Shown here: in pieces, positions 10,630-21,400 of the stretch
How the letters are laid out: every line of letters begins with the position of its first letter
Numbering within the stretch: the stretch's first letter is position 1
Source of the DNA: Aspergillus flavus
Lineage: Eukaryota; Ascomycota; Eurotiomycetes; Eurotiales; Aspergillaceae
DNA length: 64,000 nucleotides
Direction: 5' to 3'
Assembly: GCF_009017415.1 (NCBI RefSeq)
Contig: NC_092409.1
Span: forward strand, 1,736,001-1,800,000
The notes under the pieces: model-generated
Told to the model about the DNA's origin: nothing
Seen by the model: only the letters and a program-made list of their open reading frames with translations
The model's database searches: none
Made by a program: the position numbers and the translations under genes

Positions 10630-12300
10630 GATATAAAGAGGGCTTGCCGGTGTGACTTTGCTTGCACCGCTTTTCATTTGCCATCCCCTTCCTTCTCCAC
10701 CCTCTCTCCCTCGCTCTCTCTCCTGTTTCTCTCCACCCCCCTTTTTTTGACTAATGTAGTTGGGTTGTTTCCCAAAAAACATCAGCGCTGAGGACTAATC
10801 ACTTCCTTCAACATATAACATGCTTTCCCCTTGAGGCTTTCTAAAGATCTGCCACGAAGCGAACGAGACATCATGATATCCAGGGGCGCGTCGAGGACAG
10901 GTCTGGGGATCGACCCGTAAATGTTACACCAAGGGTTCGGCTGTGAGACTGACATTACCCGAGCAGTAGGCGAGAGTATGAGTGCTGGAGGTAAGCCATA
11001 GGCAGCTATTCCATTCATCCTCGTTGCTAATATCAAGTTTCCCTAGGTGCAATCCTGAGTCTAGCCCGTTGATGATGATGCCATCGACTGACGATGGCAT
11101 TTTCCTCGTCCACATCAACAATGCATGGCTCTGGAAACGCCTAAAAAGCGTAGCTCTGTCTTGCCGCCTCAAGACCCCTTCAGGCATCCATAGGCATCAA
11201 CGCTTGTATGTAGTTCCACGGCATAGTAGAATGACACGCAGGACTTTCAAGTGGTTGATATCTCCTGCAACACCTCAAATAAGTGAGCTTGTGACCACTG
11301 CCGATAAAAGAGAATATGTCGAGTTCAGCTTGTTGTTGATATCTCTCAGGAGAGTCACTTCTCCAGCGATGACCCCTTCCTTGGACTGTTGATGACCTCT
11401 GATAGACAGCTATTCACCTTACGCTTAATCAGATCTCTGAGTTATCATCTTGATGGACACACACGAAAGGAGCTGTCCTGAAGATGTGCCTCGAAAACTA
11501 TTCATTCTTAACATTCTTAAGAAGAAAACACGGAAATCGGACACCAGCCTACAAGGCCTAGCCAAAGGACTTCCACCGCCGAAGCTTTCCTACATTTCAT
11601 AGTCAAATCGCCCGATGATTCGGTTATTGAACCTAAAGTCGTTCTATATCCATATTTGCTAAGCTATAGTCATGCGTTGGTTATGTTCCATGACCCTCGT
11701 GTGTGAGCCAATACTTCTCTCCACTACTGGATTATGGAAAGATGAAATGGCGGAAACGACGCACATATGCGGCAACTTTGTTATGGCGTGCATCATCCCT
11801 CAATTACTTCGCTCTCGTGGGTGTTGGTGTCTCTGGTCGATGTGCGGAGAAAGTCGTTGTCGGAGAGCGTGAGTCCTAAGCAAGAAACAAAATCTCTTCG
11901 CTTCTCTCACTCAATGCGGATGACTAAGATCGAGCAGCGAGGGTATACAAAGGTGATATAAGGCCGATGGACTTTGACTTATGAGCGCTCAAACAAACAA
12001 GATTTCCGTGAACTTACTCCTGCATCCTAGTTGGTCGTGAGGTCTAGTGGGTGTTGAAGCCCCAATCGACAGCAGTGATGCGGTACAGCTTTCTAGCGAC
12101 ACATTTGTCGCCTCAGACTGTTTTCACATTAAACGCACCACCATGATTCTAGATGCTTCTAGAACTCTCGTGCCATTGCATAGCCCTGCAATTGAGGGTG
12201 ACACTGATGCCTCTTGTCTCGGCTTGATTAGGTCACTGCGAGCGACACGATAGGCTGATAGTACTCATGCACTGGTTCAAAAACAGTCTCGGTTCATGAC
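10630..12300 (+). pseudogene. Possible decayed gene with promoter and intron remnants, unidentified
   Basis: A TATA-like ATATAAAG at 10630-10638 is followed by a CT-rich tract (about 10680-10750), as in fungal core promoters. Downstream, 10991-11046 is a conventional 56-nt intron (GTAAGC donor, GCTAAT branch, CTAG acceptor). Short open segments around it have coding-like composition, for example 11317-11478, which contains FLGLLMTSDRQLFTLRLIRS, but every frame is interrupted. I do not recognise the family. It could also be a non-coding transcript or chance. Confidence 0.3.
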
Positions 12301-12582
12301 ACGGACTCGGAGTACGATGCTACTAAGTTAGTGAACCCATACTATTATCGAGGTATATGACTCCTTCCTGCCTGGGGCTATCATGACTGGAACTTCCGTG
12401 ACCATATAGTCATTGAAGTTCAGATGCAATTGTTGCCTCGGCGGGGGGTGCGCGGGGGGGAATTATTGGGTATAGTGACGGCCTCCCGTGACCTCGCTGC
12501 CTTATACAATACGAGGTTCCGCCTTGAAATGTCATGTCTTCGGTTTAAGGATAGCATGCTCGAGAAAGAACCAGAAAACGTG

Positions 12583-12632
12583 AAAAAAAAAAAAAAAAGG
12601 GGGGGGGGAAGAAAGAAAGAAAGAAAAAAGCA
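12583..12632. repeat. A16-G10-(GAAA)n low-complexity tract
   Basis: Sixteen A, then ten G, then several GAAA units, followed by a purine-rich stretch to about 12730. It lies some 570 bp upstream of the transcription factor start. This is a simple repeat whose length may be uncertain in the assembly. Confidence 0.85.
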
Positions 12633-13200
12633 TGAAGAAACACAACTACAGCAGTGTCGCAGATCGTCGATAAAGAGGGGGTAAAAAAATAACACATAAC
12701 AAAGAAAAGAAAGAAAAAGAATTCAAGGGGCAAAAACGCAAAAAAAAGGCCCCCCAACAATACCATAGCGGTGCCCAAAAATTTCCCCCTTTGCATTTTT
12801 CGATTATTAGGTACAATCGTACCCTTTTGTCTTGAGCCTCTGTGTTGTTTATTACAGGGTTGGTACTCGGGAGGTACGTCCACGAGTATTGATACCTTGG
12901 TTACAAACTCGGAAGTGAGCCGACTCCCGCGCCAGTGAACACGGCAGTGAGCTCCAGCCTACCACAAGCCTTCCTGGCACAGACTTGGGTCCCTCACTTT
13001 ACCACCGCCAGTTTCATAGGTATGTTTGCTCGTACGTTACCGTGGCTGACAGGAAACATCGCTGCTTCCCGTGTTTGTAAGCCACTTCTTAAGCCACTCT
13101 TAATGTTCAACACCTGCTCGGGCTTAGTGTGTTAATATCCAGGTTGTTCGCACTATCAGAGGGCCGGGACAAAGGGGGGTTGGCAAGATTTCCTGTGACA

Positions 13201-15704
13201 ATGTCCGACCCCAACCGTCCTCCTCCCTTTCATTATCCGTCTTACACCTCTTCATCCTCATCCGAGTATCCAGGAAATGAGGCCACCTTCAACGACTGGG
13301 CGGTGCCCCAGTATTCGCAGCCGTCATATGCACCTTCCGTGACCTACGACATGGTAGCTGGCTTTGCGGAAAACCCCGCAGGTGCTTCGCCTATGTTTTC
13401 TGGTGAGAGAGCTTTAAATTCCAAGGTAGCAATTCCCAGATCAGCAAACCCGAGCAACTGGACCAGCAGCGGACGGGTCAGTCGGGCATGCGAGAATTGT
13501 CGAGAACAGAAAGCCAAATGTAGCGGGCATCGCCCAACTTGTCAGCGATGCCAAGAAGCTGGCACTCGTTGCTCGTACGGCGATCGGAAACGAGAGAAGA
13601 TGGCCAAGTGCGTTGTGTGACGACTCGCGAAGATTAGTTTGAATTTCTGACGGTGGGTAATAGGCAACTGAGTGATCTGACAAACCAGAAGCATATTTAT
13701 GAAGCCCTATTGGAAGATGTTTGCTCTAAGGTGGATTCGCAAACTGCCCAACATATCCAGCAGGTTGTAAATGAGGTAGATCCTCCTTTTTTTTCCCCCC
13801 CTCTGTATTCCCTGAGTTTCCGCTTTAACCAACGTTCTACAGCAACGCGCCGGCAATGACCAAGCATTTGGTCGGAAGGCATCAATCTCTCTATCCACTG
13901 TTAGAGGAGCTGATACTCCAGCTGATCCGGAGCCCGATTCGATTTCCTCCTTGGTGGCGTTGGATTACATCAACGAAGATTTCAACCGTGATGAGAAGAT
14001 ACAAGCAATGGGATTTGTCGGAGAACATTCCGAGATAACATGGCTCTATAGGTTGAGGCGAATGCTTGAACGCTCCAGTCCTGTCACTCCCAGTCCCAAA
14101 GAGAGTTGGGATCGCCAGTCAGTTGCGTCTGTGAGCTTTTTCCCCGACGATTCGGACATCCCTGTCATAGATAATGTCGATCCTATGCAGCGGCCTTCCC
14201 AGGTGCTTGCTGACCAGCTTGTGGATACTTACTTCTCCATCATCCATCCTTTCTTCCCGATTATCGGCAAGGCGATCTTCTTGAGGCAGTACAAGTCTTT
14301 CTACTCAACTCCTTTCGTGCGGCCAGGAAAGAGATGGCTTGCCATACTAAACCTAATTTTTGGTATTGCTGCGAGGTACTGTCACCAGATGCAGTCTGAC
14401 GCCCGAGATACACCAGACGATGGGCCCTTATACTTTTCACGGGCATGGAAACTCAGTATGAGCGACGTGGCTCTATTGGATCATCCGAATCTACAACAGG
14501 TGCAAGTGGAGGGTCTAACATCGTTCTATCTCCTTTCAGTGGGACAAGTCAATAGGTGCGTATTGTCTAGTCGTATCCCCAAGCTTAGCTCTAATCTCTC
14601 CATTTATTACGCAGGTCGTGGAGAATATGTGGTACCTCAATAAGATCCGCTGTTATTATGGGATTGAATCTACGTAACGAGAGCAGTATGGTTGTCCACA
14701 CATCTAAAGAGACTCGCTATCGCGTATGGTGGTCCATTTACATGCTAGATATCCAACTCTCTGTGATGACTGGCCGTCCACCCCACTGCAGCAGCGACTT
14801 CTGTACTACACCCCACCCGGTGCCATTTCAGGAGGAAGAATTTCTAGATGATAACGTCGCTCAAATTATCATGGATAATGAGAGCCGTAACATCTTCATG
14901 GAGGCGCTATCCTCAAGGAACTCGACAAAATCTACCAGCGAAGTAACATCCTCCGAAGGCTTTGGGCCCCCAATGTCGCACCATGGTAAACAATATGGGC
15001 AAGCTGCCTACAATGCTGTGGACTCGCTCACGCCGAATACCTCGCTATATTTTCTTTGTCTCGTTGACCTAGGATTGATCATGCGAGAGTCTATTGACAC
15101 ATTATATGCTCCAGGAGCTGCTCGAAAGTCCTGGCGTGAGGTAGAGATAGCCATCTCCACCCTGAATGGCAAAGTAGACGCATGGCTCTCCCGGCTTCCG
15201 ACAGCCTTCCACTTTACTCACGGTCACCAAGCGTTTGAGAGGCAGCGGTCATGTCTCGGCTTCCATTTCTACAGTGCCAAGCTCTTGATTACTCAGCCAT
15301 GTCTTAGTCGTCTCACACGGAAGGCGCCGGGTGTTGAAATACCAGGAAATTTCTGCAATACAATGGCGGTTATGTGTGTTGATCTAGCGGGCCAAATGCT
15401 TGACCTCTTACCCGATTCGCCGGAACCTTCATGGGTCTACCATGTCTCACCTTGGTGGTGTGTTCTGCACTTTCTCATGCAATCGACCGCCGTGCTCCTG
15501 ACTGAGCTATTACTCCTTGCAAAGGAAGGAACTGTCCAACACAGGACGGCTTGGGAAAAATTTTGCAAGGTGTCGCGCTGGCTAGCTGTGATGTCAACGA
15601 AAGACTTATCGTTTCAACGGGCTCAACTCGTGTGTAGAGACCTACTTTCTCAGAATTCTTTGGAACCTGACATTGGAGTCTACACGGACAATGACAAAAA
15701 CTGA
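13201..15704 (+). CDS. Zn2Cys6 transcription factor with fungal-specific TF domain
   Basis: Nuclear fungal regulator. Exons 13201-13607, 13664-13775, 13843-14555 and 14615-15704 give 773 aa. Residues 97 to about 124 form the binuclear zinc cluster CENCREQKAKCSGHRPTCQRCQ ending in RCSY, preceded by a Ser/Pro/Tyr-rich N-terminus. A linker with a short coiled-coil-like segment (QLSDLTNQKHIYEALLEDV) follows. The middle-homology (fungal_trans) domain runs from about residue 230, with VDTYFSIIHPFFPIIGKAIF and later RYRVWWSIYMLDIQLSVMTGRP, a hallmark of the family. The start at 13201 follows stop codons and gives a typical low-complexity N-terminus. It stands alone between gene-poor regions with no adjacent pathway genes, so its target genes cannot be inferred from position. 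Confidence 0.9.
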
Positions 15705-15917
15705 CTGTTATGAAGGTCCCGAGATTTTCTACATTTAGAACAATGGCGTACGCCTGCCTGGTTGGGGTCGCTATTGTGTGCACCCACTTTAGTGTACACC
15801 GCCGGTCTTGGAATTGTTGAATTGCCCCCTTTGTACCGAACACGACTACCCAACGGGGGGGTGCAATTCAAGCGAAACCATTACATTTGCCTTATCGACC
15901 TAATAGGTGCCGTTCCA

Positions 15918-15944
15918 GACTTGAGATCCGAAAGATCTCAAGTC
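15918..15944. repeat. Perfect 11-bp hairpin with 5-nt loop
   Basis: GACTTGAGATC, loop CGAAA, then GATCTCAAGTC. It lies about 215 bp after the regulator's stop codon, so it may be in its 3' untranslated region. Function unknown. Confidence 0.8.
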
Positions 15945-16258
15945 TTCGACAACATGCTACGGTCCACTATGGTTACACCTAGTGTATTGGAACTGGCTAT
16001 ATGGTTTGGCAGATGTGGGTTCGTTCATGATCTACCCATCTCGGTGGTCTTTCGACCAGATATTACATACCTTATCAATTCTTTCCATCTCAATTTTCAA
16101 TTTTGATAATTCGTGCCGTCTTGCCCAAGTAGCTTTCACCCGGGTGACTGGAGCAGACTGCCCCCCACCTCGACTTAACCTGAACTGATCAAGCAATATC
16201 AATCATTAAATACACTGTGCTACTGAATAAGTTTGGTCTTTTCTCTCCCTTTTGTCTT

Positions 16259-16309
16259 TACTTTTTTTTTTCCCCTTTTTTTTCCTTTTTTTCCCTTTTT
16301 TTTTTCACT
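16259..16309 (+). repeat. Poly-T/C tract
   Basis: Alternating runs of T (8-10) and C (2-4) over about 50 bases. Simple sequence; no function assigned. Confidence 0.85.
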
Positions 16310-16973
16310 TTCCCTACCTATTGAGTATTGGTCCTAAGAATAAGCACGATAAGGATCTACGAGTGCATGAGTTAGGTGAAGTAACAACTTCTTATTATCC
16401 TTCGCTCTTGCAACTCGGAAAAATGGTTTAGTAAGTGTTTCGCTTGGCTTTTCTCAGTAGGGAGTAAGTCACCGACAATTGACGCCACTTGGCGAAGATC
16501 GTGCCTCTAATGAGATAAATATGCAGAGCTCCACATCAGCTAGTGATTTAAAGCATGTGCTCCACTAGTTGCTCCCACTCCTAGATTTCCCCTGGTAGAC
16601 AGGGTATCCTTTGTGTGAATGTGTGGAAAGCAGGGCTGTCAAGCCTCAAGGTCGCTCATCTCCTATACCTGTGCGTAGTGGGGCTAATCTTTCCATCGAG
16701 ACACGCTGTGATTCGCTGGCGATTCGGCCCGTGGGAGCGGAAGGTTCCTTCTGGCCGGTACTCTCAGCGTCTTTCTGCTCCTCTGTAAGTACTGATCTGC
16801 CATCCCCTCCCTTGACATTGGGTGACGGGTCATACCGTATGGTCCACCCTCCAAGCAAATACCAGCCGTTCGGTGTCAGATCGTCGGAGCCTGAGACTCC
16901 TTTGCAGACACAATTACGCGACTCATCTGGGGGACATGTCTAACATAGCAGCTGCCATACTCTAACCACACAG

Positions 16974-17165
16974 TTTATAAAAAGGCACATCTGCTAAAGT
17001 CTCTCATTTCAATAATCCTTTAGTCTTATTAGTCTTATTCAAGAACTAGCTCACTACAACTATACCGTCGTGTCGAGTTGCTTATCGACAGTGAGGTGCT
17101 CCGACTGTCTCGAGTCTCTCAATGGACAAAGGTTGGTATGTGACGGGTCTGACACTAACTACCGT
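16974..17165 (+). promoter_or_regulatory. Orphan TATA-like promoter segment
   Basis: TTTATAAAAAGG begins at about 16974 and is followed by a T/C- and A-rich stretch resembling a fungal start region. After an ATG near 17125 there is GTATGT with ACTAAC downstream, like a mini-intron. No protein of useful length follows, so this could drive a short or non-coding transcript or be a relic. Confidence 0.25.
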
Positions 17166-17490
17166 CGATGAAGTAGATACATCCAGGGGTAATTCCATAT
17201 CATTTTTCCGAGGTACGTACAACGTATCCGTAGAAGTTCGCTGAGCGTTCCATGGGTTAAGCCAGGGACCCAGTCAGTTGGTTAACTAGCTGAAAGTTTC
17301 AGCCCCACAATGTTCTGGTAACCTCGGAGAGCTTCTCACCATCTATGATTTGTGTGCGGATAATTGTTCCACGTGAGAGTTGATTCGACCGTATCAGTGC
17401 GAAATTACTCTGTACAAGGGACTATACTTGGTGGCGCGCGATCAAAATTTGGAAAGCCCTTGATCTACGGAGGCATGCACAGAAAGTTGC

Positions 17491-17601
17491 CGCCAGGTGG
17501 GCCAGCTATCACGTGATTGATAGCCAATAGTTTGACATGAAGATGTAGAAGTGCAAAATGCTATTGGTCCAGAGTCACGTGATACAATGACCCACCTGGT
17601 G
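17491..17601. repeat. About 40-bp inverted repeat with CACGTG and CCAAT in both arms
   Basis: The left arm (17491-17530) begins CGCCAGGTGGGCC and contains TATCACGTGA and CCAATAG. The right arm (17561-17601) contains CTATTGG, TCACGTGATA and CCCACCTGGTG, the near-exact reverse complement in the same order, with a 30-bp spacer. Small gaps in the arms show divergence after duplication or selection on the motifs. Possible readings are a bHLH/CCAAT-factor control element or a small foldback (MITE-like) element; no target-site duplication was established. Confidence 0.8.
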
Positions 17602-18467
17602 AGGACTTTTCGTGCACGCCTCGTACTCCATACTAATGAGATATGTGGGTTCGATACAGATTACGCAGCCTGACTTGCACTAGTGTCGCTGTATTGAATA
17701 GCTGTACCTTTAAGACCCAAATCCCGACAGTCTGTTCAAACCCCGAGCTAAGATTTTACGTCGGCCATGCCGATTATCTATGTACTCCATATATTCTAGG
17801 CTATTGCTTGCGGAGTGATACAGTAGGCCCATAGTTCGCTATCTAAACAGGTAGTTAGCCCCAACAGTCTGCAGGAGGCGTATCATCATATTCCGGTATG
17901 GTTTTACGACGTCAATTTCATTATCCTTACTGCGCTAGAACACCCCACAGTCCCACACATGTGTACTTATGTCATACGTACAGTACTAGTTTACATCCCC
18001 ATAAAATGTCTCTGAAACCAGAAACAAATTTAGGTTTTAGCTCTCCAATGACACGGCGGACGTGCATATGACAACAAGGGGGGATTCAGAGAATGAGCAA
18101 GGGGGTGATAATTAAGTTCTAAGTAGTACAATGTATTTTATTGGCGTCCCACGTCTTTCGCGTTCTTTTTCACGGACACACTCGAAAGTAGCCCTTTGCG
18201 TAAGTTACAGACCTGGTCACATGAGTCAGTACGGAGTAGGTTGTGAATACCAGGCCTCGGTGTGTTAATGCCTCAGGCATAAACCTAACACGTGATAGTC
18301 TTATGTTTACCGCCTACTTTTTCAAGACCGTGTGGGGACTTTGTGGATAGGGAGCTGTAACTTGATAACCTCCGAGTGAGTTGTTCAATCAACGCCGAGC
18401 CACTCTTGATTACCTATCAGGGACCTCGCTGGACGACCGTTTTAACATGCGAGGGTGAGAGGGAAAA

Positions 18468-21400
18468 ATGTCTCTACGGGGACCCATGAAGCACTCGCAC
18501 CTGAGACAGGTGAGCGCTGCCAGTCTAGAGACTCTCTCTACCACTCGTTCCCTGGCACTATCTCAGACCGATGGTCAGAGTGATAAACCGTCGACTCCCG
18601 ATGAAAGGACAATTCGGTTATCTTCTACTGGCTTGGATCGTCGCCAATGCTCGCTCTGGGTTCATGATGAGACTTTCTCCAAGGAGGAAATCCTGTTCAA
18701 TCAGGCCGCCTTCACCGACATGGGCGTGGAGGTTGGTGATGTGATCGAGATATTACCTGCTCGGTATCCCGGAGATGGTACCCATTCTGCTAAAACAGAT
18801 TTCGGGTCGAGATCTTTGCGCGACAGCCATGTTGAATCGAGCTCTACGCTTCATTCAGACTCAATGTCCAAGTTTAAAACCCCTTTGCAAAGTCGGTGTC
18901 TCTTCGTGGTCAAACCCTTGCCGCAAGACATAAAGACACGAAATCCCAAGCTAGAGCTTTCGGTCACTACCAGTATCGCCAACATATTCGGGTTCAAGAA
19001 CCGGACAACCGTCCATATCTCGATTGTAGACCGTGCTCAATGCGCTGCCTCTCATGTTGATATCTCCTTCCGTGACCAGTATATGGTCAGGTCTGACATG
19101 TGGAGGCTGGTCATGTCGGAGTTAGCAGAGAGGATCGTTTACAAGGGACAGAAAATCGTATTCACTGGTAGTATCAAGGCAACTGTAAAAAATATCTTCA
19201 TTCGTGGCAAAAAGGTCCTCTCCGGTTTTTTCTCGCCCCAAACCATTCCAGTGTTCCGCAGCGAATCGGCGAAGTACGTGTTGTTCATCCAGATGTCAAG
19301 GGAAATGTGGGATTTCGACTCGGAAGGCACTGGGGACATTCTATTTAGCAGAGTTATCAATGGGTTTCTCCCTGAGTTGTTTAAACGGTGGGTCAATTCA
19401 GATGCGAGGCACCTGGTGACCATCGTATTATTCACGCGGGTTGAGTACGATGCATCGGCCATTGCCTCTTCCACTTTTAGTTCAGAGAACCTGACGAGCA
19501 TGTTCGGTCCGAACCACGTTCCCACAAGGGACTTCTATCGGGTAGTGGTCAATGACATGGCGAGTGGCCATTGGACTACTATCTTGGATGAACTAAAGAA
19601 GGATTTCAGGACCTTCCTAAGGGACGTATCGATACTCAATGTACACAATGCAGATACTCCAACGTTCAACGCAACTGGTGCATCCAAATCCCAGCCGGCG
19701 ACCATTGCAGGGCGGCCAAGCACCGCTCTCCGTGGGAACATACTCGAAGCTATCCATCTTGCATCTTCTCATCTAGCATTCGACCATATTGACCGTGATA
19801 TGGTTCATACAGGCACTTCAATTATAGTCATTACGCCCGGAAGCGGTGTTTTTGAAGTATCATACGAATCGCTAGCCTCCACCACTGAAGCACTCACAAA
19901 CCGCGGGATCGCCATTGATCTTGTCTGTCTTAGCCCTATGCCTCTCCACTCCGTGCCTCTGTTCAAGTATCGGGAGCCAGCCCATAGGCCTACCACTGCC
20001 GCATTCGGCGATATTCAACATGGAGGTTATTCCCCTGAAATGCGCCATTCGTTTGCGAGCATATCAAGTAAGACGCCACACCTTTCCCCGAAGTCAGCTC
20101 TCCTGGATTCATTCACGGGGATGAGCTCTAAATCACAGTGGTCTGGTCGGTCAAATGAATGGAATTATGGGATCCCCCACTGGCTTGATATATCATATTG
20201 GAACCCTGAAACCTACAGAGAGTCTCGACGTATCTTGAAAAAAGACCCCAATGCGCCTATTCCATTCACTGTCACCAAGCAGTCGAAAGTTTTCGTTCCG
20301 CGGGTGCGAATGTATGAAATCCAAATGATGGGCGTGATGGAGAGTGAACAATCAAACATATCTATCCCCTACCTCTCAGAAGGGCCGAATATATCTAGAG
20401 CGACCAGTTCCACCCTTGGTTCTAGCCCAGGTAGTCTTGTACCCCCTAAGGCTACTTTCAGGCGCAATTCTCCTTTTCGACATCAGCTGAGCGACAGTCT
20501 CCGACCGGAGCCTTTCCTTCATAACATGGCAAGCTCAAAGGATGCAATGCTTACTATACCAAAGAAAACGCCAAAAACGGTGCTTTCCTGGATGGACAAT
20601 TATGACGAAAATGTGTTTCAGCCTTTTAGAAAGCGGCGACATCGCCGGAAGCCGTCAAAGATTAAACGACCTAGTGAGCCAGAAGTGAAGGCATCTAATG
20701 CGCATGAAAGAATTTCTGCTAGATCGATATCGCGTCTTAGGGAAAACGAGAGTACTCGTTCAGCATCGCGACAGATTGACATCCCGCTTCCAGCCCCTAA
20801 GAGCCCTGTGTCTACGAAAAGCGCTTCTCCCAAGAAACCAGCCTTAAAAAGCTCCTCCAAAACCAAGTTGCCACGTATATCGCGCACAATCAGCTTCGCT
20901 CTCCGTGGCCTAAGTTCCACTCCTCCCAGAGCTCAAGCAAGCACGGAAGTAAATGTTGAGCACGCCAGAGGCTTGCCGACATCAAATTCAAGGAAGTTGT
21001 CGGGTGTGCTTGCAGACAATAGAAGCGTGGATTCTTTGAGTGCGTCAGATAGTGCATCGACCGTAATCGACCTGGCCCCGTCCCCAGAAACACCCCAAAA
21101 GCCAATAAAGAATACGGCCATTACGCCATCAAGACCGATATCGATCAAAGTGCCTCCCAAACAGCCGCTGCAAGACACAGAGCAGCAAGGACGTCCAGCC
21201 ATACCGGAGTCGGTCTCGACTACAACCACGGAGATCCCTCTAGGTGATGATACTCGCCTCACAGCTCAACCAAGACGGCATGGACCTAAGTTCGAGGTAA
21301 ACTTGAGTAGTGGATCGCGCAATGGATCTTCAAAAAGTCCCCAAAGCAAGGCATTGGCTCCTTGGGTGCGCTCAGTGAACCCCTGCAACACCCCAAGAGA

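Larger units (their letters stand above)
15705..18467. other. Long non-coding region between the regulator and iml1
   Basis: About 2.8 kb without a supported gene. It holds a perfect hairpin (15918-15944), a T/C homopolymer tract (16259-16309), a TATA-like box with no gene after it (16974) and a long inverted repeat with CACGTG/CCAAT motifs (17491-17601). Additional CACGTG cores occur near 17371 and 18289. The last few hundred bases should contain the iml1 promoter. Confidence 0.6.

Noticed and set aside
12420..12883. Open frames over the A/G homopolymer region
   Set aside because: Low-complexity translation of simple repeats, no protein character.
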